Shown here: positions 23,926-32,630 of the stretch, one piece after another
Layout: every line of letters starts with the position of its first letter
Numbering within the stretch: the first letter of the stretch is position 1
Assembly (NCBI GenBank): GCA_003220535.1
Contig: QHSU01000067.1
Coordinates: 1-64,000, forward strand
Length of the DNA: 64,000 bases
Direction: 5' to 3'
DNA from: Candidatus Rokuibacteriota bacterium
Lineage (GTDB): Bacteria; Methylomirabilota; Methylomirabilia; Rokubacteriales; CSP1-6
Program-made: the position numbers and the translations under genes
Notes under the pieces: generated by a model
Told to the model about the DNA's origin: nothing
Seen by the model: only the letters and a program-made list of their open reading frames with translations
The model's database searches: none

Positions 23926-25182
23926 TCAGCGGCCGAGCTCGCGGACGACCGCCCGCCAGAGGGCGCCCGTCTCCACGACACCCGGATCGACCGGCAGCTT
24001 GCGCACGGCGGTGTGCACCATGACCAGCCGACTGTCCGGATCGACGTAGATCGCCTGGCCGCGCACCCCGAGGAACGCGAACATCCGGCGCTCGTCGGGA
24101 AAGATCCAGGTCTGATAGCCGTACCCGAAGAACGGCGTTGCGGTGCGCGGCCGAAGGTGCGGCTGGTCGGCGCGCACCCGCGTGGCATCCTGGATCCAGG
24201 CGGCCGGGATGATCTGGCGGCCGCGCCAGTTGCCATCGTGGGCGAGCAGCAGGGCGAGGCGCGCATAGTCGCGAAGGACCGCGTTGAGGCAGCAATACGT
24301 CGCCTCCTGACCCGCGCGATCGACCAGCCAGGTGGCGTCGGCCTCGGCCCCGATCGGAACCCAGATCTTTTCCCGCAGATAGTCGGCCACCGGTCGTCCA
24401 ACCGCGCTGGTGAGGACGAGGCCGAGCACCTGGGTCTCGACGGAGGCATACGAAAACCGGGTGCCGCTCGGCGCGACCCGCTCGTTGAACGGTGTCACCG
24501 CACCGACGCCGCCCGAGCCGCGCTGCATGAACGTGTCAGCGACGAGTCGCGAGACGTCGTCCCCCGCCCGGTACTCCTCCACGAAGCGCACGCCCGAGGA
24601 CATCTGCAGCAAGTGACGCAGCGAGGTGCGCCCGTACTCGGTCCCGGCGAGGGACGGCACATACGTGGCGGCGGGATCGTCGACCGAGCGAATGCGACCT
24701 TCCGCGATTGCGATGCCGACGAGCATCGACGTCACCGTCTTGGCCATCGACCACGACGTGAAGCGGTTCGTGTCGTTCCGGGCGTACTGATAACGCTCGA
24801 CGAAGATCGTGTCGTCGCGGGCGACGAGAAGTCCCGTGGTGGGATTGCTCGCGAGATACTGGTCCAGGGTCAGGGTCCGCCCCTGGTACTCGTAGCGGAG
24901 CGAAAGCTCCGAGCCGGCGCGCTCGAGCCGCGACGTCGTAGTGGCTCGACGGATCGGCCGGCTCTGGAAGATCTCGTCGAGATGACTGTGGGAGCCGACC
25001 AGGAACGGGATGCGAAAGAAGCTCGTGCGGTCGCCGATCGGATAGCCGCGGCTCGCACCATACGCCTCCGCGTCCGGGCCGTCCTGGCCGAAGTGGGGCG
25101 CGGAGGCTGGCCGCCCCCACAACGCGCACCCGGCGAGCGCAGCAGCGAGCGCGACGGCGGCAACGCGATGGGCCGTCGTCAC
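23926..25182 (-). CDS. Beta-lactamase-fold serine hydrolase, lipoprotein
   Basis: A 418-residue protein of the class C beta-lactamase / penicillin-binding-protein-like family. The signal peptide ends in a lipobox (LAGC), so it is anchored to a membrane. The catalytic Ser-x-x-Lys is SMAK in 'FTSWSMAKTVTSMLVG', the Tyr motif is YAS in 'RFSYASVETQVLG', and the third box is around 'FFGYGYQTW...FLGVRGQAIYVDP' (G-x-x-G type). Two adjacent Cys (YCCLN) follow. GTG 25182 overlaps the stop of the GspA/B gene (GTGA). An esterase, transpeptidase-like or autolysin-regulating role is possible. The coupling to a secretion ATPase hints at cell-wall work during secreton assembly (inference). Confidence 0.82.
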   Translation of the reverse strand: MTTAHRVAAVALAAALAGCALWGRPASAPHFGQDGPDAEAYGASRGYPIGDRTSFFRIPFLVGSHSHLDEIFQSRPIRRATTTSRLERAGSELSLRYEYQGRTLTLDQYLASNPTTGLLVARDDTIFVERYQYARNDTNRFTSWSMAKTVTSMLVGIAIAEGRIRSVDDPAATYVPSLAGTEYGRTSLRHLLQMSSGVRFVEEYRAGDDVSRLVADTFMQRGSGGVGAVTPFNERVAPSGTRFSYASVETQVLGLVLTSAVGRPVADYLREKIWVPIGAEADATWLVDRAGQEATYCCLNAVLRDYARLALLLAHDGNWRGRQIIPAAWIQDATRVRADQPHLRPRTATPFFGYGYQTWIFPDERRMFAFLGVRGQAIYVDPDSRLVMVHTAVRKLPVDPGVVETGALWRAVVRELGR

Positions 25183-26732
25183 CGCGTTTCGGCCTGGACC
25201 CGGATCCGGTGGCCCTCGTGGAGCAGCACGATGCCGTTCTCGAAAATCTGCTCGACCACGGCGCCGTTGTCGAGTGCCTGGCCCTCGAAATACCTGCGGC
25301 CGCTGAGGTACACCATCCGCTCCTTCGGGTCGGCCGCCCAGACCAGCAAGTCGATCTTGAATGGGGACTCTCCCTCGTCGGGCTGGGTTGGCGGAGCCGG
25401 CGCCGCCGACACCTCGGGGGATGGCGCCTGGTGCCGGTGACGCTGCGGCGAGGGTTGCGCGGGCAACGGCTCCGGCGCGTTGGCCAGCGCCGGGGTTGTG
25501 GGTCGCGGCTGGGCCGGCGGTGCAGCGCGGGCGCGTGCCGGCGGAGCGACCGCCGGCGGCGTGCCGCCTTCCCCAGAGCGCGCCCGGCCGGCGAGCTCGG
25601 CGGGGTTCGTCTCTGACGGCCGGGTCTCCGCGGCGGACGCCGGCCCCACGGGCGCCGGCGCAGCCGGCGCGGCCGTCACCGTCGGCGCCTCCGTCTTCTC
25701 GACCGCGGCAGGTCGAGGCCCGACGATCGCCAGACCCCACGGACGGGTAACGACGAAGGCCGCGCCGATCACGATTCCGAGGGCATTGATGACGAGCGCG
25801 ACGCTCACGAGCCATGGCCAGAGCGGCCGCCGGGTTGGCGCCACCGGCGGCGCGGGCACCTGCGCGACCGTCGCCTCCTCGGCTTGCCGGACCTCCTCGG
25901 CGTGGCCGCGAGCCTGGAAGCCGGACACTGCGAGCGCCTCGCGCGCCGCCGCGTGCACCGTCGGCTGATCCACCGTTGCCCGCCGCTGGGTGTGCGCGCC
26001 GCGCAGGGCGCGATCGCAGATGACATTGATGAGTCGTGGCACCCCACCCGAGAGGCGATGGACGTCACGGAGCGCGTCGATCTCGAAGATGTCCCGTACG
26101 GCGCCGGCCAGCCCCAGCCGGTGGCGCACGTAGGCGTACGTCTCGGCCTCTTCGAGGGGCAGCAGATGGTAGCCCGACGAGATGGGCTCTGGCAGCTGAT
26201 GCAGCTCCGTGCGGCCGAGCACCTCGATCAGCTCCGGCTGTCCGATCAGGATGACTTGCAGGAGGTTCTGCCCGTCGGCTTCGAGCTTCGTGAGGAGGCG
26301 AACCTGCTCGAACGCGCCGACGCCCAGGTTCTGGGCTTCGTCGACGATCACGACCGTCCGTCGCCCGCCGCCGTGGGTGACCAGCAGATGACGGTAGAGG
26401 GCTTCGACCAGCTTCGTCCAGCTGGACTCTTGGCCCTCGTGTTTCACGCCGAGCTCGTCGCAGACAGCAGCGAGGAGCTCCTCCGGCGTGAGCACAGGAT
26501 TGAGGATCAAGGCCACGTCGACGCCTGGCGAGAGCCGATTGAGGAGCAGGCGACACACCGTCGTCTTGCCGTTGCCGGCCTCGCCGGTGAGATGCACGAA
26601 CCCACCCGGCGCCTGAACGCCGCCGAGCAGGTGCGCGATCGCCTTCTCGTGGCGGGTGCCCAGGTAAACAAAGCGGGCGTCGGGCGTGTTCGAGAACGGC
26701 CGTTCGCGGAGACCGAAGTGCGCGAGGTACAT
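25179..26732 (-). CDS. GspA-GspB fusion: AAA ATPase with C-terminal type II secretion GspB domain
   Basis: A 517-residue protein. Residues 1-270 are an ExeA/GspA-type AAA ATPase: 'FGLRERPFSNTPDARF', Walker A GEAGNGKT, Walker B VVIVDEAQNL, 'GGVPRLINVICDRAL' (sensor 2). A single membrane helix (about 305-330, LWPWLVSVALVINALGIVIG) follows, then a long Pro/Ala-rich periplasmic linker and a C-terminal domain 'MVYLSGRRYFEGQALDNGAVVEQIFENGIVLLHEGHRIRV' that matches GspB. GspA/B complexes help place the secretin in peptidoglycan. ATG 26732 follows GAGGG; GTG 26735 is an alternative. It is second in a three-gene operon with a pseudokinase and a beta-lactamase-fold lipoprotein. Confidence 0.88.
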   Translation of the reverse strand: MYLAHFGLRERPFSNTPDARFVYLGTRHEKAIAHLLGGVQAPGGFVHLTGEAGNGKTTVCRLLLNRLSPGVDVALILNPVLTPEELLAAVCDELGVKHEGQESSWTKLVEALYRHLLVTHGGGRRTVVIVDEAQNLGVGAFEQVRLLTKLEADGQNLLQVILIGQPELIEVLGRTELHQLPEPISSGYHLLPLEEAETYAYVRHRLGLAGAVRDIFEIDALRDVHRLSGGVPRLINVICDRALRGAHTQRRATVDQPTVHAAAREALAVSGFQARGHAEEVRQAEEATVAQVPAPPVAPTRRPLWPWLVSVALVINALGIVIGAAFVVTRPWGLAIVGPRPAAVEKTEAPTVTAAPAAPAPVGPASAAETRPSETNPAELAGRARSGEGGTPPAVAPPARARAAPPAQPRPTTPALANAPEPLPAQPSPQRHRHQAPSPEVSAAPAPPTQPDEGESPFKIDLLVWAADPKERMVYLSGRRYFEGQALDNGAVVEQIFENGIVLLHEGHRIRVQAETR

Positions 26733-26741
26733 CACGAGCCC

Positions 26742-27725
26742 TCAGGGACTGAGCAACGAGTGGCTCCAGGCGATGACGGACCGGACGTCCGTCGCCGTGC
26801 CCGCGACGACGGATTTGGTCAGGTTGCGAAGAGTCTCGAGGCACTGCTCCATCCCGTTCTGTCGATCCTCGGGCCGCGGTTCGATGGCTCGCATCACGAA
26901 CTGCTCGAGCGCGGCCGGAATCTCCGGGCGCATCCTCCTCAGAGGCGCTGGTGCAGCCCGGAGATCGCCGGCCTCCTCGGCCCCCTGCCTGGCAGCGGTA
27001 GAGGGCGCGGAGCCGGTCAGCATCGCGTACAGCACCGCCCCGAGCGTGTAGATGTCGGCCCGATCGGCAACATTGTCACCCTTGAGCTGCTCCGGAGCGG
27101 TGTATTCCGGCGCAATGAGCCCGGCCTGCGCGACGCCCGAGGCCGTTTCCCGAAAGCGGGCGACCCCGAAGCCCGTCAGCTTGATCCGATGGTCAGGCCC
27201 CACAATCATGATGTCGTGTGGCTTTAGATTGCGGTGGGTGACTCCCGCCTTGAAGGCGGCCGCCAGGCTGTTCGCGATCTGGCTCGCCAGGCGCAGCGCG
27301 GGACCCAGCTCGAGGACGCCCTCGAGTCGGAGCAGCTCGGCCAGGCTCTCGCCCTCGAGACACTCCATCACGATGAACACCCGGCCCTCGTCGGTCCGGT
27401 CGACCTCGTAGACGCGGACGATGCTGGAAGGGTTGCTGGCCGTCGCGAAGCGGGCGTCCCACCAGCACTGCTTCACGAGCTCCGCGTCCCAGTGGAGCTC
27501 TTTGAGGAGAAACTTGACGGCGACGTTGTTGCCGGTGGCGAGCTCCTCGGCCAGGTACACCGGGCCGAGGGACCCACCGCCGAGCTTCCGGACCACCCGA
27601 TACCGTTTCGAGATCGTCTGTCCGACGAGCGGATCCGCGTTGAGGTCGTCTAGAGTGGTTCCGTCCACTTGGCAGACCGCGGCACGGTGGTCATAGATCC
27701 GGCAGCAATCGGGACAACGCTTCAT
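26742..27725 (-). CDS. Predicted serine/threonine pseudokinase with N-terminal Cys knuckle
   Basis: A 327-residue protein. The first 20 residues hold three cysteines and a His (CPDCCRIYDHRAAVCQVDG), a zinc-ribbon-like head seen in some bacterial kinases. The kinase domain (about 40-300) keeps the Gly loop (GGGSLG), the VAIK Lys (VAVKFLL), APE (YTAPEQ) and the F-helix Asp (ADIYTLG). However, HRD is HRN, the Mg-binding Asn is Asp (KPHDI) and DFG is GFG, so all three catalytic/metal positions are lost and no phosphotransfer is expected. No membrane helix. It leads the operon and probably acts as a regulator or scaffold of the GspA/B protein (inference). Confidence 0.85.
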   Translation of the reverse strand: MKRCPDCCRIYDHRAAVCQVDGTTLDDLNADPLVGQTISKRYRVVRKLGGGSLGPVYLAEELATGNNVAVKFLLKELHWDAELVKQCWWDARFATASNPSSIVRVYEVDRTDEGRVFIVMECLEGESLAELLRLEGVLELGPALRLASQIANSLAAAFKAGVTHRNLKPHDIMIVGPDHRIKLTGFGVARFRETASGVAQAGLIAPEYTAPEQLKGDNVADRADIYTLGAVLYAMLTGSAPSTAARQGAEEAGDLRAAPAPLRRMRPEIPAALEQFVMRAIEPRPEDRQNGMEQCLETLRNLTKSVVAGTATDVRSVIAWSHSLLSP

Positions 27726-27854
27726 CGTGTCTACTCCACCCGCCCTTTCCGTCCTGCGGAACTAACCAGCCCGGGCTGGAGGCACACGAGTATAGCGGAG
27801 GCGTCATCGGGAACCGGGGCTTCTTCGAGCCCGTCGATGCCAACGTCCGAGCGA

Positions 27855-29477
27855 TTACTCCGGTGCCGGCAGCTCCACTCCGTAGTCCCGGCGGGCCGCT
27901 TCCGGCGAGATATATCCGTCACGGATGTCGCGGTGCAAGGCCTCGCGATCGCGTTCCGACGGCGAACCGTAGCCACCACCCCCGCCGGTCATGATGCGGA
28001 CGACCTCCCCGGCCGCGATGGCGTGCTGGGTGGCTTTGCGCACGTGTCGCACGGTGCCGTCGGGCGAGGTGATCTCCACGCTGTTGACGGCACCGTCCTT
28101 CCCGCCCCAGAGCCCCCAGGGCGGCGTCGCCTTGCGCTCGAGGCTGAAGGTGATGAAGGCCGGCAACAGGAAGTGGTAGTCGCGCTCGATGCCGAGGCCC
28201 CCGCGGTAGCATCCGGCGCCACCCGAGTCCTGGCGCAGCCCGTAGCGGGTGATGCGAATCAAAGGAAGGCGCGACTCCACGACCTCGACCGGGTTATTGC
28301 GCGCGGTGGAGCCCGCGAAGATGATCATGGCCGACTCGCCGTCGAAGGTCGGTCGCGCTCCGGTGCCGCCCGCGTTGAGGTCGCCCTGGATGAACAGCTT
28401 GCCCGTCTCCGGGTGAGTCCCGAACGCGATGGTCGGCATCTGGTCGCCGTAGGAGCCGGCGGGAACACCATCGGGCATCGCCGGCGCGAGCGCCCGCAGC
28501 CCCAGGTCGAGCAGGAGATTCACCGGGACGTAGTACCGCGCGGTCGGCGCCGGCTCCTGAGCCGCCAGCACCGAGCGCGGCGGGATCAGGACCGTGAGCG
28601 GGCGGAAGCAGCCTTCGTCCACCGGGTCGAGTGGCGTCGTCAGGCACTTGATGAGCATCCGGCAGGCGCTGATGGTGATGGCGTCGCCGCAGTTGAACGG
28701 TCCCTTCACCTGGTGATCGGAGCCGGCGAAATCAACACGCATCGCGCCGTCGCCGACCGTGATCGCCATCTCCACGCGCACGGGCCGGTCCAGGGTGATG
28801 CCGTCGTTGTCGAAGTGGCCGACCGCCCGATATACGCCGGCCGGAATCTTCGCCAGGGCTGCACGCGTGCGGCGCTCGGACTGCTCCATGTACACGCCAG
28901 TGGCCTCGAGCACCGTGGCGCGCCCGTACTTGGCGAGGACTTCACGGAAGTACGCGTCGCCGGCCCGGCACACCGCGAGCATGGCCTGGATGTCCTTGAG
29001 CGTGCCGCTCTCGATGCGGATGTTGCCCCCGATGATGCGCATCACTTCTTCGCTCAGCTCGCCGCGGCTCACGAGGCGGACCGAGCGGAACCGGAGGCCC
29101 TCCTGCCGAAAGTCGGTGGACCCGACTTGCATCGAGCTCGGCACGGGGCCGCCGACGTCGGTCCAGTGGGCCTTGACCGACACGAAGCCCGTGAGCTGTC
29201 CTTCCCAGAAGACCGGAGTCGTCATGGCGACGTCGTTCAGGTGGTTGCCGTTGCCCGTGTAGGGATCGTTGTGGATGAAGACATCGCCCTCGCGAAAAGC
29301 CTCGAGCCCCCGGTCGGCGATGGTCGCCTGAATGGGGAACCCGAGGTGACCCTGGAAGACCGGCAGCCCGACGCCCTGCGCGATCATCTGCACGTCGGGG
29401 TCGAAGATCGCACAGCCGAAGTCGAGGCTCTCGCTGATGATGTGGTTGTACGCGGTCTTGATCATCGTGATCCGCAT
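27855..29477 (-). CDS. hyuB: Hydantoinase B / oxoprolinase-type subunit (HyuB)
   Basis: The 540-residue product matches hydantoinase B: 'RITMIKTAYNHIISESLDFGCAIFDPDVQMIAQG', 'FIHNDPYTGNGNHLNDV', 'GGAGCYRGGLGIERDYHFLLP' and the C-terminal 'GGGGGYGSPSERD'. With HyuA it forms an ATP-dependent hydantoinase or acetone-carboxylase-like enzyme. ATG 29477 is the only canonical start, but the family N-terminus (INHITVQVIRAALNAAAER) is encoded upstream in the same frame to about 29552 (possible CTG 29552). Alternatively it reads from GTG 29595 in another frame if one base was lost or gained in the AAAA run at 29553-29556 (shown as TTTT on the plus strand). The upstream part overlaps the end of hyuA. 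Confidence 0.88.
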   Translation of the reverse strand: MRITMIKTAYNHIISESLDFGCAIFDPDVQMIAQGVGLPVFQGHLGFPIQATIADRGLEAFREGDVFIHNDPYTGNGNHLNDVAMTTPVFWEGQLTGFVSVKAHWTDVGGPVPSSMQVGSTDFRQEGLRFRSVRLVSRGELSEEVMRIIGGNIRIESGTLKDIQAMLAVCRAGDAYFREVLAKYGRATVLEATGVYMEQSERRTRAALAKIPAGVYRAVGHFDNDGITLDRPVRVEMAITVGDGAMRVDFAGSDHQVKGPFNCGDAITISACRMLIKCLTTPLDPVDEGCFRPLTVLIPPRSVLAAQEPAPTARYYVPVNLLLDLGLRALAPAMPDGVPAGSYGDQMPTIAFGTHPETGKLFIQGDLNAGGTGARPTFDGESAMIIFAGSTARNNPVEVVESRLPLIRITRYGLRQDSGGAGCYRGGLGIERDYHFLLPAFITFSLERKATPPWGLWGGKDGAVNSVEITSPDGTVRHVRKATQHAIAAGEVVRIMTGGGGGYGSPSERDREALHRDIRDGYISPEAARRDYGVELPAPE

Positions 29478-29521
29478 GCGCTCGGCGGCGGCATTGAGCG
29501 CAGCGCGGATAACCTGGACCG

Positions 29522-31624
29522 TTATGTGGTTGATCGGGGTCGTGGGCTGCAGTTTTGGTCAACGTCGGGGGAGCGATGCTCGCTCCGCCCGACACCCCCC
29601 ATCGCCTCGACGGCGTTCAGATGAATCATCAGGCAGCCGTGGTCCTCGATCGAAAGTGTGTCGGCGGCGTCGATGATCGTGGTGGTTCCGGATTCTTCGA
29701 TGGCGGCCGGCCCCTGGAGCTGATCGCCCGGAAGCAGGCTTTCGCGTTGGAATACGCGGTATTCGATGGCATCGCCTGCGAGAGTGGAGTAGATTTTGCA
29801 AGTTGCGAATGGGGGGGTGCCGGTCGTGCGGCGCGCGAGGGTGGGGAGACGAGGATGGTCGAGGGGGAAGACGACGGAGAGCCGGAGGTTCAAGAGCTGG
29901 ACCTCGATGTCCGGCGCCGCGTAGCCGTATGCGCGCTGGTGAGCGGCGTCGAACTGCGTGCGAAGCGCCGGCCAGTCAGCGAGGCCTGCCAGCGCGATCG
30001 TCACCGTGTGCTCTTGCCCGAGATAGCGAAGATCCGCGGCCCGGTGCACGACGGGGGCACCGGCTCCCGGCAGGATCGATTCGATCTCTCGCTGCATCTC
30101 TCCGTACCGCGCCTCCGCCCAGACGGCGTCGGTCCCCTCGAGCGGCTCGAGAACCGTCCGGACGAGGTCGTGTCGGAGGTCCGTCGCCAGCATTCCCCAG
30201 GCGGAGAACGTCGATGGCGACGGCGGAACCACCACACGAGGGATCCCGAGCTCCCGCGCGATGGCGACGGCGTGGAGTGGCCCCCCGCCTCCATAGGCCA
30301 GCAACGCGTAGTCGCGCGGATCGAGGCCCCGCTCGGTCGTGATGCTCCGCACGGCGAGCGCCATCTTCACGTCCGCCAGCCTGACGACTCCCGCCGCCGC
30401 GTCGGCGCGGGTGAGCCCGAGCGGCACCCCGACCTTCTCGTCGATCGCTCCCGCGGCCCCGGCGAGATCGAGCGGCATCGTGCCCCCGAGGAAGCGACCG
30501 GCGTCGATCCGGCCGAGCACGAGGTTGGCATCGGTGACAGTGGGCTCGTCACCACCCCGCGCGTAGCACACCGGCCCGGGATCCGCGCCGGCGCTGTGCG
30601 GGCCGAGCGCCAGGGCGCCGCCGGCGTCGATCCAGGCGATCGTCCCACCGCCGGCGCTCACTTCTTTGATGTCGATCACGGGGATCCGCACGGGGTGACC
30701 GTCGACGTGGTATTCGTCGGTGGTCTGGAGGAGACCGTGCTCGACGATGGCGCACTTGGCGGTCGTCCCTCCCATGTCGAACGAGATCAATCGATCAGCC
30801 CCGAGGGCGCGCGCGAGGCTCGTACAGCCCGTGACACCCGCCGCGGGTCCGGACTCCATCGTGTGCACGGGCTTCGACCGCGCGGCGGCGAGCGAGAACG
30901 CGCCGCCGTTGGACTCGGTCACCAGGAGCTGGCCCCGGAAGCCACGACCGGCGAGCCCCTGCCCGAAGGCGCCGAGGTAGCGGTCCATGATCGGCTGGAT
31001 GTACGCGTTCACGACCGTCGTGCTCGTCCGCTCGTACTCGCGCCACTCCTGGCTGATCCGGTGCGAGGGCGAAACACTCGCACCCGGAAGCTCGGCCGTG
31101 ACGATCTCGGCCGCGCGCTGCTCGTGGGCCGGGTCTCGGTAGGAGAACAGAAAGACGATCGCCACCGACTCGACGCCGTCGGCGAGCAGGTGCTGGGCCG
31201 CCGTCCGGACGGCGGCCTCGTCGAGGGGCACCAGGACATCGCCGGTCGCGGTCAGCCGCTCGGGCACCTCGCGACAACGACCGCGCGGCACGAGCGGCGT
31301 GGGGCGCCGGTAGAGCACGTCGTACATCTTCAGGAAGTTGCCGCGGCCGATCTCGAGCACGTCTCGGAATCCCTGCGTGGTGATGAGGCCCGTGCGTGCC
31401 CCCTTCCGCTCGAGGAGCGCGTTGATCCCGATCGTGGTCCCGTGGATGACGAAAGGGCAGTCGGCCAGGTGTACCCCGGCCTGGTCCACGCAGCGCAGGA
31501 CACCCTCGAGTAGCTCGCGAGGGGTGCTGAGCGCCTTGGCGGTGACCACGGTCCCCGTCGCCTCGTTCAGCGCGACGAGGTCCGTGAACGTGCCACCGAT
31601 GTCGACGCCGATTCTCACAGCCAC
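29522..31624 (-). CDS. hyuA: Hydantoinase A / N-methylhydantoinase-type ATPase subunit (HyuA)
   Basis: A 700-residue protein with an N-terminal actin-like ATPase/hydantoinase fold: MAVRIGVDIGGTFTDLVAL, 'HGTTIGINALLERKGARTGLITT', 'ISFDMGGTTAKCAIVEHG', 'LLAYGGGGPLHAVAIARELGI' and a C-terminal 'GPAAIEESGTTTIIDAADTLSIEDHGCLMI', all diagnostic of HyuA. It couples ATP to opening of cyclic amides or to carboxylation, depending on the branch. Start GTG 31624 has AAGGAG seven bases upstream. The last roughly 30 residues (SEHRSPDVDQNC...) are not conserved and overlap the hyuB N-terminal region. The gene lies downstream of a 20-bp hairpin that separates it from the NIPSNAP gene. Confidence 0.9.
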   Translation of the reverse strand: MAVRIGVDIGGTFTDLVALNEATGTVVTAKALSTPRELLEGVLRCVDQAGVHLADCPFVIHGTTIGINALLERKGARTGLITTQGFRDVLEIGRGNFLKMYDVLYRRPTPLVPRGRCREVPERLTATGDVLVPLDEAAVRTAAQHLLADGVESVAIVFLFSYRDPAHEQRAAEIVTAELPGASVSPSHRISQEWREYERTSTTVVNAYIQPIMDRYLGAFGQGLAGRGFRGQLLVTESNGGAFSLAAARSKPVHTMESGPAAGVTGCTSLARALGADRLISFDMGGTTAKCAIVEHGLLQTTDEYHVDGHPVRIPVIDIKEVSAGGGTIAWIDAGGALALGPHSAGADPGPVCYARGGDEPTVTDANLVLGRIDAGRFLGGTMPLDLAGAAGAIDEKVGVPLGLTRADAAAGVVRLADVKMALAVRSITTERGLDPRDYALLAYGGGGPLHAVAIARELGIPRVVVPPSPSTFSAWGMLATDLRHDLVRTVLEPLEGTDAVWAEARYGEMQREIESILPGAGAPVVHRAADLRYLGQEHTVTIALAGLADWPALRTQFDAAHQRAYGYAAPDIEVQLLNLRLSVVFPLDHPRLPTLARRTTGTPPFATCKIYSTLAGDAIEYRVFQRESLLPGDQLQGPAAIEESGTTTIIDAADTLSIEDHGCLMIHLNAVEAMGGVGRSEHRSPDVDQNCSPRPRSTT

Positions 31625-31660
31625 GTCAGTGCTCCTTACGGATGAGCGGACGATGGAACG

Positions 31661-31708
31661 GGGGCTTGCGCCGCGAGGGCCGGACGGCGCCCTCGCGGCG
31701 CAAGCCCC
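31661..31708. terminator. 20-bp perfect inverted repeat between NIPSNAP gene and hyuA
   Basis: The 20-base arm at 31661-31680 and its exact reverse complement at 31689-31708 are separated by an 8-base loop. It is the longest perfect hairpin I found in the window. It lies 13 bp beyond the NIPSNAP stop and 37 bp upstream of the hyuA GTG on the same strand. There is no T-run, so it may act as a Rho-linked terminator, an mRNA stabiliser or an attenuator of hyuAB. Confidence 0.75.
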
Positions 31709-31721
31709 GCGTGGACTCTCT

Positions 31722-32336
31722 CTACTGCAGCGGCGAGAAGGCGGCGGGTAGGAGGATCTTGTTTTCCTGCGTGATCAGCCGGTCGCCGCCGCCCGGCGGC
31801 GGCCACACACCCTTCTTCCTCGCCTCTTCACGCACTTGCATGCGCTGGTCCATGCTCGGGTAGCCCCAGATGTGGACGAACCCGTTGGCCTTGCCGAACT
31901 CGACGCCACCGGCCAGCACGACGGGCGAGAGCTTCGAGCGCTCGCCGATCTTCGACTCCCAGCCCTTCGCGGTGTCGGGCAGCATACCGGGCTTCAGCGT
32001 GTAGTAGCGCAGCTCGAAGATCGGCCCCATCTTCCCGTGCGGCTCGGGAATGAACGAGAACGGCACGACGACTTCCGAGCGCATCGCGCGGATGAACTCC
32101 TGGATCTTCGGGGGCCAGTTCGTCTCTTTCGACGCTTCGCCCCGGACACGCGCACGATCTGCGAGGTCCTTGTACCCCCAGATGTGAACGATCTCGTTGA
32201 GCGGTCCGATCTCCGTGTGCAAGAAGGCCGTCAGCTCAGAGTACTTCTTGCGGTACTGGTAGGCGTCGCCGAAGCGCTTTTCGACTTCGGCCAGGCTGCT
32301 GGGAGCGATCTGGTAGGTGCGGATCTCGTAAATCAC
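31722..32336 (-). CDS. NIPSNAP family protein, two domains
   Basis: A 204-residue protein with two ferredoxin-like NIPSNAP repeats: MIYEIRTYQIAPSSLAEVEKRF with 'NEIVHIWGYKDLADR' (residues 1-100), and 'FELRYYTLKPGMLPDTAKGWESK' with 'FVHIWGYPSMDQRMQVREEA' (107-204). The 'VHIWGY.....R...R' signature repeats exactly. Cytoplasmic, function unknown; often found next to hydantoinases or carbon-nitrogen catabolism genes in soil bacteria, as here. A GGAG precedes the ATG at about seven bases. A strong hairpin follows the stop. Confidence 0.88.
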   Translation of the reverse strand: MIYEIRTYQIAPSSLAEVEKRFGDAYQYRKKYSELTAFLHTEIGPLNEIVHIWGYKDLADRARVRGEASKETNWPPKIQEFIRAMRSEVVVPFSFIPEPHGKMGPIFELRYYTLKPGMLPDTAKGWESKIGERSKLSPVVLAGGVEFGKANGFVHIWGYPSMDQRMQVREEARKKGVWPPPGGGDRLITQENKILLPAAFSPLQ

Positions 32337-32505
32337 GTGCGACTCCTTTCAGCGGTGAGGGTTCGCGGCCCCGCACAGAGCGGGTAGGGCCTTCATTAAG
32401 CCCGGAAAGCCGGCCCCGTCAACTGCTTTCGTAGGGCGCTTCTGTCGAATCCTCGCGAGCCCTGCACCATGGGGCGCGCGAGTGGTAGAGTCTTGGCCAC
32501 GAAGG

Positions 32506-32566
32506 GCAGTGCGAGCCGCAGCGCGTCGTGGGGCTGGGGCCCCGCCGTGCGAGGCGAGCCTATGAA
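32506..32566 (+). repeat. Leader repeat family, copy A (32 kb pair)
   Basis: This GC-rich unit is the first of two tandem copies in the 294-bp gap between the NIPSNAP and Asp-box genes. Its core can form a hairpin: GTGGGGC (32528-32534) with GCCCCGC (32539-32545) around TGGG, using one G-T wobble. The same unit occurs as a tandem pair at 47458-47580 in the opposite genomic orientation but the same orientation relative to the downstream gene. Confidence 0.75.
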
Positions 32567-32569
32567 TCA

Positions 32570-32618
32570 GCAGTGCCTCGTGGGCTGGGGCCCCGCCGTG
32601 CCAGGCGAGCTTACAAAT
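32570..32618 (+). repeat. Leader repeat family, copy B (32 kb pair)
   Basis: The second tandem copy is shorter than copy A by loss of about 15 bases after GCAGTGC. It shares the TGGGGCCCCGCCGTG core and GGCGAGC tail with copy A. Its end abuts the AGGAGG ribosome-binding site at 32619-32624 of the Asp-box gene (ATG 32631), so the pair lies within the presumed 5' leader. Confidence 0.72.
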
Positions 32619-32630
32619 AGGAGGTCGGCC

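Noticed and set aside
25360-25760. Low-complexity GC-rich tract.
   Set aside because: It is the Pro/Ala-rich periplasmic linker of the GspA-GspB fusion protein.
27669-29624. 651-codon plus-strand frame opposite hyuB.
   Set aside because: No recognisable domain and Asp/Arg/His-rich; the hyuB motifs on the other strand explain the openness.
29555-31513. 652-codon plus-strand frame opposite hyuA.
   Set aside because: Antisense shadow; hyuA has conserved motifs throughout.
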